A stretch of DNA of 64,000 nucleotides, taken from positions 593,934 to 657,933 of the forward strand of contig NZ_KI421507.1 of NCBI RefSeq assembly GCF_000473205.1. The letters run 5' to 3'. Origin of the DNA: Pseudophaeobacter arcticus DSM 23566 (lineage in GTDB: Bacteria; Pseudomonadota; Alphaproteobacteria; Rhodobacterales; Rhodobacteraceae). The notes under the pieces were generated by a model. The model was not told the origin of the DNA. It was given only the letters and a program-made list of their open reading frames with translations, and made no database searches. The position numbers were made by a program, and so were the translations under genes. Shown piece by piece: positions 1-10,208 of this stretch. Each line of letters starts with the position of its first letter. Within the stretch, counting starts at the first letter, position 1.

Positions 1-253
1 GCCAGCGCGCGTCACCTAATCTTTGGCCAAAAGAGCGCTTTCAGGCTGAACCTGCTGTGCCAGGCAGGACCGCTGCTGTGCGGACCTCGACCTGGATTGG
101 GGGCCAGACGCCGGGTTCCGGCGTGAGAGCTGCGCTGTGGCATGGAAGAGAGCCTTAGGGAAATTTAACGGCGGCTCCGGGCTTGGCACTTGCGAAGGGG
201 GCTGGCGTGATTATGCTGCAGGTAAATAAAAGGTGCCGCAGTGCAGAAAAGCC
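1..253. other. Upstream region, no gene assigned
   Basis: No convincing complete gene was seen here. A short open stretch ending in TAA at about 17-19 could be the tail of a gene entering from the left, but it is too short to identify. In related genomes glyS commonly lies upstream of the dikinase gene, so a glyS tail is possible; this is inference only. The rest is the leader of the dikinase gene. Confidence 0.3.
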
Positions 254-2812
254 ATGTCTGAGATCCCGCTTGCCACGTTGATCACCGCCACCGCCCCCAT
301 TGAGGCGGCAAATCATGGTGGGCGTGCCAAATGCCTGCAGCGTCTGGTGCGGCTGGATCTTCCGGTTCCCCGCACTGTGGCCCTGTCTTTTGCTGCGGTG
401 CAGAAGGCAGCTGCGGGCGAGCTGCCGGATATTGGCGCCATTCTGGCGGAGTTTTCGGAGGATGCGCTGCTCTGCGTGCGGCCCTCGTCTGAGGTGCCCG
501 ATTGGGGGGGACCGGGGGCGATCCTGAATATCGGCATGAACGATGCCCGCTATCTGTCCTTGAGCGAGGTCTTGGGGCAGGCGGCGGCCGCTTCGTTGTA
601 CCTGCGGTTTGTGCAGTCCTATGCGGTGCATGTGGCGCGGCTGGATCCGGATGTTTTTGATGATGTCGAAGACGGCGGGCCGGATGCGCTGCGCGAAATC
701 CTGCAGGCCTATGAGGCAGAGACGGACGAGGTTTTCCCACAGGATCCTGGCGAACAGCTGGCGGCGGTGCTGCGCTCGATGGCACGGGCCTGGGAGGGCA
801 CTTCGGCGCGGCTGTTGCGCCAGGCCAAGGGGGCACCGGCTGATGCCGGTCTGGGGCTGGTGGTGCAAGAGATGATCCCTGGTCTGGGGCAGGGGGAATG
901 TGGATCTGGGGTATTGCAGCTGGTGGATTCCGATACTGGCCTGCCGCAGTTGACGGGGCGCTATCTGAGCCAAAGCCAGGGGCGCGAAGCCCTGGGGGCG
1001 GGCACTGAGGCATTGTTCCTGGAAAAAGATGCACGGGGGCCCTCGTTGGAGGAGCTGGCGCCGGAGGCCTTTGCCTCGATCAAGGCGGATGCGGCATTGA
1101 TGCGGGAGCGTCTGCGCGAAGAAATGCAGGTGGAATTTGTCATCCAGAACGGCGAGCTGCATATCCTTGATGGGGTGCGGGTGCTGCGCTCATCACGGGC
1201 GGCGGTGCGGATCGCGGTGGCGCTGGCGCAGGATGGGATCATCCCCCCACATGAGGCTGTCATGCGGGTGGATGCCCATGTGCTGAGCGAGCTGTTGCAC
1301 CGACAGGTTGCCCCCAGCGCGGTGCGGGATGTGATCGGGTCGGGCATTGCTGCCAGCCCGGGTGCCGCTACCGGACAGCTGGTGTTTACGGCGGCTGATG
1401 CGCAGTCCAGCGCCGCACGCGGTGAGCCCTGCGTTTTGGTCCGCCGGGAAACCTCGCCCGATGATGTGCGCGGCATGCATGCGGCGGTGGCGGTTCTGAC
1501 CGGCAAGGGCGGTATGACCAGCCATGCGGCGGTGATCGGACGTGGCCTTGGCCTGCCCAGCATTGTCGGGGCGTCGAACATGACCTTTGATGCCAGCAAG
1601 AAACAACTGATTTCCGCCAGTGGCCAAGTCTTTCACGCCGGCGATATCGTGACCATTGATGGCAGCCGCGGAGAGGTTCTGTCGGGCAAGCCCGAGATGC
1701 TGGAGGCGGCGGAGGATGATGCCTTTCAGGCCTTGCTGGCCTGGGCGGATGAGGCCCGTGACATTGGTATTCGCGCCAATGCCGATACGCCGGCAGATGC
1801 CCTAACGGCGCGTAAATTCAATGCCCAGGGCATTGGGCTGTGCCGGACCGAGCACATGTTCTTTGATCCCGGTCGCCTGACGGTGATGCGCGAGATGATC
1901 TTTGCCGATACCTCCAGCGGTCGGGCCGCAGTTCTGGCGCGGCTGTTGCCGATGCAGCGTGAGGATTTTCTGGAGCTGTTCCGCATCATGGAAGGGTTAC
2001 CGGTCTGCATCCGCCTGTTTGACCCGCCGCTGCATGAATTCCTGCCGACCAGTAAAACGGGCCAGCGCGAGCTGTCTGAGGCCTTGGATATTCCGGTGAG
2101 CGATGTCACCCGACGGGTCGAGGAAATGGCGGAGTATAACCCAATGCTGGGTCTGCGCGGGGTGCGTCTGGGCGTCACCGTGCCGGAGATCTATGACATG
2201 CAGGCGCGGGCGATTTTTGAAGCCACGCTTTTGGCCTCAAAAGATGGGGCTGCGGTGGTGCCGGAGGTGATGATCCCACTGGTCTCAGCCAAGCGCGAAG
2301 TCGAGCTGGTCAAGGCGCGCATTGATGCGGTTGCCGCCGCGGTTGCCGCCGAACAGGGCGAAAGCTTTGACTACCGTCTTGGGGTTATGGTGGAAACACC
2401 GCGGGCAGCATTGCGCGCGGATGAAATCGCTCCGCATACCTCATTCCTCAGCTTCGGGACCAACGATCTTACGCAGATGACCTATGGATTGTCGCGCGAT
2501 GATGCGGGCCGGTTTATGTCCAATTACGTGCAGCAGGGCGTCTTTCCCGAAGATCCCTTCCATGTGCTGGACGTTGACGGGGTAGGGGAGCTGTTGAAGC
2601 TTGGGGTGCAGCGTGGGCGCAGTACCAATCCCGAGGTCACCCTGTCGATCTGTGGCGAGCATGGCGGCAACCCCGAATCGATTGCTTTTTGCCGTGAGGC
2701 TGGCTTTGATTACGTGTCCTGTTCGCCCTTTCGGGTTCCGGTGGTGCGATTGGCTGCGGCGCAGCTGGCGATTGGCGAGAAAACAGGCGCAGTTTCTCCA
2801 ACATACACATAA
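254..2812 (+). CDS. ppdK: Pyruvate phosphate dikinase-like protein (divergent N-terminus)
   Basis: The protein has 852 aa from ATG 254; a GTG at 233 in the same frame is an alternative. It would interconvert pyruvate + ATP + Pi with PEP + AMP + PPi in the cytoplasm. The swivelling phosphohistidine domain is clear (GGMTSHAAVIGRGLG, His about 424). So is the PEP/pyruvate-binding barrel, with GIGLCRTEHMFF and the C-terminal SICGEHGGNPES carrying the catalytic Cys, followed by DYVSCSPFRVPVVRLAAAQ. The N-terminal ATP-grasp part is less typical. Where the family has VRSGAR...MPGMMDT this protein reads VRPSSEVPDWGGPGAILN, so nucleotide-binding arginines may differ. It could be a specialised dikinase paralogue. 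Family membership is firm; activity with ATP and pyruvate is an assumption. Confidence 0.75.
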   Translation: MSEIPLATLITATAPIEAANHGGRAKCLQRLVRLDLPVPRTVALSFAAVQKAAAGELPDIGAILAEFSEDALLCVRPSSEVPDWGGPGAILNIGMNDARYLSLSEVLGQAAAASLYLRFVQSYAVHVARLDPDVFDDVEDGGPDALREILQAYEAETDEVFPQDPGEQLAAVLRSMARAWEGTSARLLRQAKGAPADAGLGLVVQEMIPGLGQGECGSGVLQLVDSDTGLPQLTGRYLSQSQGREALGAGTEALFLEKDARGPSLEELAPEAFASIKADAALMRERLREEMQVEFVIQNGELHILDGVRVLRSSRAAVRIAVALAQDGIIPPHEAVMRVDAHVLSELLHRQVAPSAVRDVIGSGIAASPGAATGQLVFTAADAQSSAARGEPCVLVRRETSPDDVRGMHAAVAVLTGKGGMTSHAAVIGRGLGLPSIVGASNMTFDASKKQLISASGQVFHAGDIVTIDGSRGEVLSGKPEMLEAAEDDAFQALLAWADEARDIGIRANADTPADALTARKFNAQGIGLCRTEHMFFDPGRLTVMREMIFADTSSGRAAVLARLLPMQREDFLELFRIMEGLPVCIRLFDPPLHEFLPTSKTGQRELSEALDIPVSDVTRRVEEMAEYNPMLGLRGVRLGVTVPEIYDMQARAIFEATLLASKDGAAVVPEVMIPLVSAKREVELVKARIDAVAAAVAAEQGESFDYRLGVMVETPRAALRADEIAPHTSFLSFGTNDLTQMTYGLSRDDAGRFMSNYVQQGVFPEDPFHVLDVDGVGELLKLGVQRGRSTNPEVTLSICGEHGGNPESIAFCREAGFDYVSCSPFRVPVVRLAAAQLAIGEKTGAVSPTYT

Positions 2813-2990
2813 AATTAGGAAAAATTGGCTTTTTCCAACCCCGGCACAGGCAGATCTGTGACCGGGCCTTTGGGCGTTTGGGGGGGCTGAAAGCCCCAGA
2901 ACTGGACGTTTTGCCGGAATGTGGTTAAAGGGGGCGACCGCATTGGACTGGGGAGGCCATGCGCAAGTGGACAAATTGAGGATCCCTGAC

Positions 2991-3638
2991 ATGAAATTCC
3001 TGACCTTGGCTGCCCTAGTGGTCGCAACAACAATGATGGGACAAATGGCTAAGGCCGATACCGGCTTGGGCGCCTTGTTCAAGCGCGAGCAATCAACCCT
3101 GAATTCGGTACCCGGCTCCCGTCTGTCGGGGTTTCTTGGGTTCAAAATTCGCCCCAAGACAACTTCGCCTGCGGATATTTCCTTTACCAAGGATTGGCTG
3201 GATGAGCAGCCCGTTGCCACTGGCGATGAGAATTTCGCCTGCCTGGCAGAGGCGCTTTATTTCGAAGCGCGCGGTGAAACCGTCAAGGGTCAGTTTGCAG
3301 TGGCTGAGGTGATCATGAACCGGGTGAAAAGCGCTCAGTTTCCCAACTCCCTGTGCGGGGTGATCAATCAGGGAACCGGGCGGCGCTATCAGTGCCAGTT
3401 CACCTATACCTGTGATGGCCACGAAGAGGTGATCCGGGAGAAAAATGCCTATGTGCGTGGCGCCAAGGTTGCGCGCTTGGTGGTCGACGGGGCAGCGCCT
3501 GACCTCACCCAGGGGGCAACCTACTATCATACCAATGCAGTGCGTCCCCGTTGGAGCCGCAGCTTCACCAAAACCACCCGCATTGGTGTGCATCTGTTCT
3601 ACCGCGATGACCGGTATCGCACCGCCTCTAGCGAGTGA
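2991..3638 (+). CDS. SleB-family cell wall hydrolase
   Basis: The protein is 215 aa from ATG 2991, which follows GAGGA by 8 nt; the longer in-frame start at 2919 lacks a comparable site. An N-terminal hydrophobic segment (MKFLTLAALVVATTMMG) is a signal peptide, so the enzyme acts in the periplasm. Residues about 78-200 match the SleB/hydrolase_2 domain: CLAEALYFEARGE contains the conserved catalytic Glu, followed by VAEVIMNRV and CQFTYTCDG. The family comprises lytic transglycosylases or amidases that cut peptidoglycan. In non-sporulating proteobacteria the role is likely wall turnover. It stands alone between the dikinase and the folate genes. Confidence 0.85.
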   Translation: MKFLTLAALVVATTMMGQMAKADTGLGALFKREQSTLNSVPGSRLSGFLGFKIRPKTTSPADISFTKDWLDEQPVATGDENFACLAEALYFEARGETVKGQFAVAEVIMNRVKSAQFPNSLCGVINQGTGRRYQCQFTYTCDGHEEVIREKNAYVRGAKVARLVVDGAAPDLTQGATYYHTNAVRPRWSRSFTKTTRIGVHLFYRDDRYRTASSE

Positions 3639-3915
3639 TCCCTCCCAGAGAGGCCTAATGACCCGGTACTTTGATGACCCAATACTCTGATCCTTGGGCT
3701 GCCGATTTTGCTTTGAGCCCAGCCATCTCCTGGCGGGTGGAGCCTGAAATCACCGGGAGCTAGAAGTCCGATTTTGGCCCAAGCGAAGCCCCGCCGCGCC
3801 GCATTCGGGGCCTAGTCGGACGTAAGCGGGCCTGTTAAGGCTCGGGCCAAGGCGTAAACTACGGTCTACGCGTTGAATGACGTTCTACTTCTTGCCAGCC
3901 AAAGGCCCGTTTCAC

Positions 3916-4836
3916 ATGTCTTCAGAAGTTCGCCTCGCCTTTGAACATCCTTCCGAACGCGCCGCTGCGACGGCCAGACCTGGTCCTTTGGATCGGATCT
4001 CCCTGCGCGATCATATGGTTGAGGTCGAAATTGGCGCCTTTCAGGCCGAACGGGGCAATACCCAGCGGATCAGCTTTAATGTCGTGGTTGAGGTGACGCC
4101 GCTGCCTGCGGATCTGGACGACGATGTGGACCGCATCCTGTCCTATGACAAGGTGACCGAAGCCATCGCCTATGAACTGGCGGCAGAACGGCTTAATCTT
4201 TTGGAAACACTGGCGGAGCGGGTTGCGGAGCGGATCTTGCATGAACCCCAGGCGGTGCGGGTTTTTGTACGTATCGAAAAACTGGATCGCGGACCCGGCG
4301 CCCTGGGGGTGGAAATTGCCCGCTCAAAAGATCAGGTCAGCCACAGCGTCGAGGAGGATGAACCACCGCATCCTCGATTGATGTATCTGTCAAACGCCGC
4401 GATCGACAGCGCAAACTTCAAAACCTGGATCGACCAGATGGAAAGCCGACAGCGACCGCTGATTCTCTGTGTTGGAGCGCATCCGCTGGAGGTGCCCAAA
4501 ACCGGCCATAAAATGACTCAGCGTCGAATTGATTTGCTTTCTATCGAACAAAATGCCTGGCGCCTGGCCGCCAAAGATGACCGCTGCGTGGTGGTTGCCA
4601 CCAGGACCGAGCTTGATTGGGCCATGAAAAATGGCCAAATCTGCGTCTGGGCGCCGTCAAAGATTGTGTTGGACGCGGTGGATGGCCCGTCGGAGGCACC
4701 TTCTGAATCGGTTGCATTGGCAGCCTGGTTTGCGGCAACCTTTGAAGCGGGCGAGATGATTGTTATTGGCGCTGAGTCTCCTGAAAGCCCGCAGGTACCG
4801 CTGCGCGTCGTCAATGTGGAGCAAACCCAGTTGTGA
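3916..4836 (+). CDS. folB: Dihydroneopterin aldolase with C-terminal kinase-like extension
   Basis: The chosen start is ATG 3916, with AAAGG about 10 nt upstream; ATG 3877 is a weaker alternative. It encodes 306 aa, whereas FolB is normally about 120 aa. Residues about 25-140 are the FolB fold: LRDHMVEVEIGAF, ILSYDKVTEAI, LLETLAERVAERIL and VRIEKLDRGPGALGVEI. This enzyme converts dihydroneopterin to 6-hydroxymethyl-dihydropterin in folate synthesis. The remaining 160 residues are an extra domain ending in SESVALAAWFAATFEAGEMI, which recalls the C-terminal segment of small amino-acid-kinase-type proteins, but I see no clear nucleotide-binding glycine loop. The stop codon overlaps the start of folP (TGATG), so the two are translationally coupled. 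Confidence 0.85.
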   Translation: MSSEVRLAFEHPSERAAATARPGPLDRISLRDHMVEVEIGAFQAERGNTQRISFNVVVEVTPLPADLDDDVDRILSYDKVTEAIAYELAAERLNLLETLAERVAERILHEPQAVRVFVRIEKLDRGPGALGVEIARSKDQVSHSVEEDEPPHPRLMYLSNAAIDSANFKTWIDQMESRQRPLILCVGAHPLEVPKTGHKMTQRRIDLLSIEQNAWRLAAKDDRCVVVATRTELDWAMKNGQICVWAPSKIVLDAVDGPSEAPSESVALAAWFAATFEAGEMIVIGAESPESPQVPLRVVNVEQTQL

Positions 4837-5828
4837 TGTATTACCGGCCTCTGGTACGGCATGGAGAGACACGACCCGAAGGCGCGCTGACGCTTGCAGG
4901 CGGCTCGCTTTGGTTTTCAGAAGTAGAATTGCTGAGCCGCGAGGCGCCGCCCCGGATCGTACCCGTTGGTCTGATCCCGACTGAGGTGCGCCATCGGCTG
5001 ACCTTCCGCCGTGCGGCCATTGCGGGCCTTGATATGACCCGCCCCAAAATCATGGGTATCCTGAACGTCACCCCGGACAGTTTTTCCGATGGGGGGCGCC
5101 ATATTGGTGTTGAGGCCGGTGTGGAGGCGGCGCAGCATATGGTGGCTGCCGGTGCTCATATGCTTGATATCGGCGGTGAATCCACCCGCCCAGGCGCGTC
5201 TTTTGTGCCCGAAGAGGAAGAAATCGCCCGCACCGTTCCGGTGATTGCCGGTATTCGCGCGACATCTGAAGTGCCGATCTCGATTGATACCCGGAAAGCG
5301 GCGGTCGCGATGGAGGCTTTGGAGGCCGGGGCGCAGCTGGTCAATGATGTTTCGGGCTTTACCTATGATGCGGCCTTGGCGCCGCTGGCGGCCCAGGCAG
5401 GCGCCCCGGTCTGCGTGATGCATTCCCAGGGGGATCCTGAAACCATGCAGAACGATCCGAGATATGATCACGTCCTGCTGGATGTCTATGACTACCTGGA
5501 AAAACAGGTGGACCGGCTCGAGGCGACGGGGATATTGCGCGATCAGATCGTGGTTGATCCCGGCATTGGATTTGGCAAAACTCAGGCGCATAATATTTCC
5601 CTTATCAAGGGGTTGAGCCTGTTTCACGGGTTGGGATGCCCGATCTTGCTGGGCGTCTCCCGCAAGCGCTTTATCGGCGATATCGGGCAGGAGCCGCAGG
5701 CAGACAAGCGCGCACCGGGTTCGATTGCCATTGCCTTGGCCGGTGTGGCCAAAGGGGTGCAGATGCTTCGGGTACATGACGTGGCAGAAACCGCTCAGGC
5801 CCTGCGGCTGTGGCAGGCAACCCGCTAG
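4836..5828 (+). CDS. folP: Dihydropteroate synthase
   Basis: The enzyme condenses p-aminobenzoate with hydroxymethyl-dihydropterin pyrophosphate, the step blocked by sulfonamides. The protein is 330 aa. About 65 residues precede the TIM-barrel core, which starts at KIMGILNVTPDSFSDGG. Other signatures are DIGGESTRPGA, ISIDTRKAAVA, LVNDVSGF and VVDPGIGFGKT. ATG 4836 overlaps the folB stop; an adjacent GTG at 4833 is equally possible. In many Rhodobacterales glmM follows folP, but here the next gene is on the opposite strand. Confidence 0.93.
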   Translation: MYYRPLVRHGETRPEGALTLAGGSLWFSEVELLSREAPPRIVPVGLIPTEVRHRLTFRRAAIAGLDMTRPKIMGILNVTPDSFSDGGRHIGVEAGVEAAQHMVAAGAHMLDIGGESTRPGASFVPEEEEIARTVPVIAGIRATSEVPISIDTRKAAVAMEALEAGAQLVNDVSGFTYDAALAPLAAQAGAPVCVMHSQGDPETMQNDPRYDHVLLDVYDYLEKQVDRLEATGILRDQIVVDPGIGFGKTQAHNISLIKGLSLFHGLGCPILLGVSRKRFIGDIGQEPQADKRAPGSIAIALAGVAKGVQMLRVHDVAETAQALRLWQATR

Positions 5829-5835
5829 AAGGGGC

Positions 5836-5895
5836 CTGGCGACTTGGGATCTGGTGACTGGGGGTCTGGTGACTGGGGGCCTGGAGGCTATGGGC
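5836..5895 (+). repeat. 15-bp tandem repeat, about 4 copies
   Basis: Four consecutive 15-bp units starting CTGG (5836, 5851, 5866, 5881) lie between the convergent ends of folP and an EamA gene. Units 2 and 3 differ at one base (CTGGTGACTGGGGGT/C); units 1 and 4 are more diverged. A degenerate fifth copy may start at 5896. I see no T-rich terminator here. Confidence 0.8.
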
Positions 5896-5901
5896 CTGGC
5901 C

Positions 5902-6813
5902 CTAGGCCTGCCGGGATCTGTTGAACAGCCGGGTCAGGGCGCCCCATTGGCTGATGCACAGGCCAGTCAGGATCAGCGCCATGGCCAGCAGCATTGAAGC
6001 AGGCAGCGCTTCATTCAGGAAGATTGCGCCCAGCAGCACCGCCCAGACCGGCACCTGATAGTTGGTGAGGGTCATAAAGGTCGGCCCGGCCTCGCGCACC
6101 ACGATCACCCGGAGCAGATTTGCCGCTGCCGTTGGGATCAGTCCGAGCAGAGCGATGAGTGCAAGCGTCTGATGGTCGGGCATTGCCGGTGCACCTTCGA
6201 CGACCCAGGCCACGGGCAGGATGATGACACTGCCAATGAGCAACAGAACTGCCGCCAGACCAACCGGATCCACCGGCGGCAGGCGGCGGGTCAGGATAGA
6301 GCTGACAGCATAGCAGCCAGCGGCTGATACGCAGGCAAGGCGCCCCCAAAGCTCCAGGTCTGAATGGTTGCTGGCAAAGGCCTTGCCGCCGATCAAAATC
6401 GCGACGCCGATAAAGCCAATGACAAATCCGACCAGGCGGCGCAGCACCATTTGCTCTCCGGGAATGAAGAGATGCGCCAGGGGCAGGACAAGCAGCGGGA
6501 TTGCCGCCATGCTCAGGCCGGTAAACCCGGCAGAGACATGTTGTTGCCCCCAGTTGATCAGCATAAAGGGCAGGGCTGTGCTGAAGGCGCCAATAATCAA
6601 CACCGCTGACCAGTTGGTCGCTCCCCTGAACAGGAGAAAGCCACGCCAGGCCCAGACCACACCAAGCAAACCAGCGGCAAATCCGATCCGCCCGGCAGCA
6701 AGCCAGAATGGGGTAATCCCGTCCAGTGCAAGTTTGATCAGCGGAAAGGTCCCGCCCCAGACAAACCCAAGCGTGGCAATCATCAGCCAGTATTTCCCCA
6801 TTTGATCCGGCAT
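5902..6813 (-). CDS. EamA/DMT-superfamily permease
   Basis: This is a ten-helix drug/metabolite transporter-type inner-membrane protein. From ATG 6813 (complement) it has 303 aa; an AGGAG lies about 10 nt upstream on that strand, whereas a longer frame to 6858 has no better site. Two EamA repeats are visible; the first begins GKYWLMIATLGFVWGGTFPLIKLAL and is followed by repeated hydrophobic segments. It is a paralogue of the next gene: compare LGFVIGFIGVAILIGGKAFAS here with LGFAIGFSGVLTLIGFKAFAS there, and both have TNYQVPVWAVLLGA or a close variant. The substrate is unknown; family members export amino acids or metabolites. Confidence 0.85.
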   Translation of the reverse strand: MPDQMGKYWLMIATLGFVWGGTFPLIKLALDGITPFWLAAGRIGFAAGLLGVVWAWRGFLLFRGATNWSAVLIIGAFSTALPFMLINWGQQHVSAGFTGLSMAAIPLLVLPLAHLFIPGEQMVLRRLVGFVIGFIGVAILIGGKAFASNHSDLELWGRLACVSAAGCYAVSSILTRRLPPVDPVGLAAVLLLIGSVIILPVAWVVEGAPAMPDHQTLALIALLGLIPTAAANLLRVIVVREAGPTFMTLTNYQVPVWAVLLGAIFLNEALPASMLLAMALILTGLCISQWGALTRLFNRSRQA

Positions 6814-6905
6814 AGATGTCGCGCTCCTGTCTGATCCGCAAAAGATGGCTTTTTGCATCTGGGGTCAATTGCAATTGCTTCGGGCTGGGCCGATGTTTTA
6901 TCGGG

Positions 6906-7820
6906 TCAGGGGCGCTGACGATGGACCGGAGTACGACTGATCAAAAGCCCCACCAGTATCAGGACCAGCGCTGCAAAGAGCTGCGGCGGCAGGGTCTCAT
7001 TGAGCAAAAGCGCGCCAAAAAACACCGACCAGACCGGAACTTGGTAGTTTACGGTGGACAGGACGCTGGGGCCGGCACTGCGCGCCACCTGAACCAGAAG
7101 CACCTGTGCCAGTGCGGTCGGCACCAGCCCGAGGTACAGCACCGCCAAAAGCGAGCGCCCCGCTGGCAGGCTGGGCGGCAGACCTTCTTGCCACAGCGCT
7201 GTTGGGACAATCATCACCGCGCCGCAGCTAAGCGCCGCAGCGGAGAGAGCGAGCATATTCACGCTGGGACAAAGCCGGGTGATGATCGAGCCGATGGCAT
7301 AGCAGAGCGCTGCCGCGAGACAGGCCAGTCGTGCCAGGGATTCAAAATCACTACCGGCGGACGCAAAAGCCTTGAACCCGATAAGGGTCAAAACGCCGCT
7401 AAAGCCGATGGCAAAGCCCAGCACACGGCGCAGGGTCATGCGCTCGCCGGGCACCAGCAAATGCGCCAGCGGCAGCACAAAGAGCGGCACCACGGCCATA
7501 CAGACCCCGGCAAAGCCACTGGCCACGTAGGTCTGCCCCCAGCTGAGCAGGGAAAAGGGCAGCGCATTGCTAAAGAACCCCATCCCCAGCGCGGCAAGCC
7601 AAACAGTCCGGCCGTGACGGGTGTTCAGCGAGGGCAGCTCAATGCGCATCATGGCAGTGATGAGCAACAGTGCGCTGGCGCCTAACGTGATCCGCGTCGC
7701 GGCAATTGTCATCGGCCCGAAACCTTCCAGTGCGATGGACACCGCCATGAAAGAAGACCCCCAGATCAGGCCGAGGCAGATCAGCTTGATCAGGGTAATG
7801 GCGCCGGGGGTGTTGCTCAT
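6906..7820 (-). CDS. EamA/DMT-superfamily permease, paralogue of its neighbour
   Basis: The protein has 304 aa, about ten predicted transmembrane helices and two EamA domains. It starts at complement ATG 7820 with AGGAG 6-10 nt upstream. Conserved pieces include LGLIWGSSFMAVSIALEG, GERMTLRRVLGFAIGF and TVNYQVPVWSVFFGALLLNE. The gene precedes its paralogue in the same direction with about 90 bp between them, consistent with a tandem duplication and possibly one transcript. Substrate unknown. Confidence 0.87.
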   Translation of the reverse strand: MSNTPGAITLIKLICLGLIWGSSFMAVSIALEGFGPMTIAATRITLGASALLLITAMMRIELPSLNTRHGRTVWLAALGMGFFSNALPFSLLSWGQTYVASGFAGVCMAVVPLFVLPLAHLLVPGERMTLRRVLGFAIGFSGVLTLIGFKAFASAGSDFESLARLACLAAALCYAIGSIITRLCPSVNMLALSAAALSCGAVMIVPTALWQEGLPPSLPAGRSLLAVLYLGLVPTALAQVLLVQVARSAGPSVLSTVNYQVPVWSVFFGALLLNETLPPQLFAALVLILVGLLISRTPVHRQRP

Positions 7821-7926
7821 CTGATGTCTCCTGTTGCGCTGGGGTTACCACCCAAGAACAGGCGGGACCATACATTCGGATCCGGTTGCATAGGTTGTTA
7901 ATGACCCAAAAGACACCGAAACAATA

Positions 7927-7954
7927 GGGGCGTCCCAATTGCTTGGAACGCCCC
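7927..7954 (-). terminator. Intrinsic terminator of ilvC
   Basis: The inverted repeat GGGGCGTCC / GGAACGCCCC (one bulged base) has a 9-nt loop. On the minus strand it is followed by TATTGTTT, fitting a Rho-independent terminator 36 nt after the ilvC stop. Confidence 0.75.
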
Positions 7955-7989
7955 AATGAGAATAGGCTGCGGCCTTCGCCGCGGGCGCC

Positions 7990-9045
<1,056 letters not shown>

Positions 9046-9122
9046 TCATAGGGCGCGCGCTGGGATATGCACCGCTACTTTTGGCAATAGTTTTGGTATT
9101 TTTGCAGTAGTCATTCGTCCAT

Positions 9123-9599
9123 ATGGTCATTATTGATGAAATCATGCTTGATGATCTGGATCGGCGCATATTGCGCCATATGCAAAGCGACCCGGGGCAA
9201 TCGATTCCGGATCTGGCCGAACGCCTGGGGCTGACACCGTCACGCTTGTCGCGGCGGCTGGAAAAACTCCGCGAGGGGGGTATTCTGCTGGGCAGCCGGG
9301 CGATGATCGACTGGCGCGCCCTTGGATATTCGGTGGAGGTCTCGCTGCGGGTCACCCTGGACAAGACCAACCCGCGCGCCTTTGACGAATTCATTGCTCA
9401 GGCACGTGAAATCCCCGAGGTACTGGAGATCCAGACCTTTCTGGGCCAGGTTGATGTGCGGCTTTCGGTGATTGCGCGCGACATGGGGCATTATCAACAG
9501 ATCTACCGCAGTGCCATTCTGACCCTGCCGCATATCGCAGATATCGAAGCCCTGATGCATGTGGCCCGGATCAAGAGCAACGAAAGCCTGCCGCTGTGA
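9123..9599 (+). CDS. Lrp/AsnC-family transcriptional regulator
   Basis: The protein has 158 aa: an N-terminal winged HTH (LDDLDRRILRHMQSDPG, then LAERLGLTPSRLSRRLEKL), then a RAM/AsnC effector domain. ATG 9123 is used; ATG 9144 (MLDDLDRR) is an alternative closer to the usual family start, and neither has a strong ribosome site. Its position divergent to ilvC suggests it senses an amino acid and regulates ilvC or the adjacent genes. The start of the next Lrp gene overlaps its stop (GTGA), so the two are co-translated. Confidence 0.9.
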   Translation: MVIIDEIMLDDLDRRILRHMQSDPGQSIPDLAERLGLTPSRLSRRLEKLREGGILLGSRAMIDWRALGYSVEVSLRVTLDKTNPRAFDEFIAQAREIPEVLEIQTFLGQVDVRLSVIARDMGHYQQIYRSAILTLPHIADIEALMHVARIKSNESLPL

Positions 9600-10054
9600 C
9601 AGATCTGGATGAAATCGACCTTGGCCTGTTGCGGGCGCTTAGCCAGGATGCCAGTCAATCTGCCGGGGCGCTGGGGCGGGCGCTTGGGCTCAGCCAGCCG
9701 GCCACCTGGCGACGGATCAAACGGCTGCAAGAGCTTGGCATTCTGTTGGGGCGGAGGCTGGAGCTGGACCGGGAAAAGCTGGGCTTTGGCGTCACCGTGT
9801 TCCTGGGCGTCAAACTGGGCACCAAAGGCCGCGTCAGTCTTGAAGATTTTGAACGCGCCGTCTGCGCCATCCCTGAAGTCCAGACCGTGGAACATGTGCT
9901 GGGGCTTTATGACTACCGGCTGCGGGTCACCGCCCGTGATATTGCCGATTTTGAACGGGTGCTGCGCCGCCGGGTCATGCTTTTGCCGGGGGTCGGCTCT
10001 GTGGATGCCAATGTTTTGCTGAGCGAAGAACGCCGCCCCGGCCCATTGGGTTAG
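9596..10054 (+). CDS. Lrp/AsnC-family transcriptional regulator, second of a pair
   Basis: The protein has 152 aa from GTG 9596, overlapping the previous stop by 4 nt. HTH residues include LDEIDLGLLRALSQDAS and LGLSQPATWRRIKRLQELG, followed by the AsnC ligand-binding region (VQTVEHVLGLYDYRLRV). The two paralogues share layout but little exact sequence. Adjacent overlapping Lrp genes may form hetero-oligomers, as known for some Lrp pairs (for example AhbA/AhbB, which are relatives); that is inference here. Confidence 0.9.
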   Translation: MTDLDEIDLGLLRALSQDASQSAGALGRALGLSQPATWRRIKRLQELGILLGRRLELDREKLGFGVTVFLGVKLGTKGRVSLEDFERAVCAIPEVQTVEHVLGLYDYRLRVTARDIADFERVLRRRVMLLPGVGSVDANVLLSEERRPGPLG

Positions 10055-10208
10055 CTCGCTTTGGAGCTCCGCCCGCTTTGTCTGGGGAATTTGAAACAGC
10101 TTTTGCAGAGCGCCGGGTTTCCGCCCGGGGCGAAATTCAGTATGTCGTCAAATAGACTGCCCAGTGCATCGTTTGCCGGGCACCCCCGCAAACAGATCGG
10201 AGACAGCA

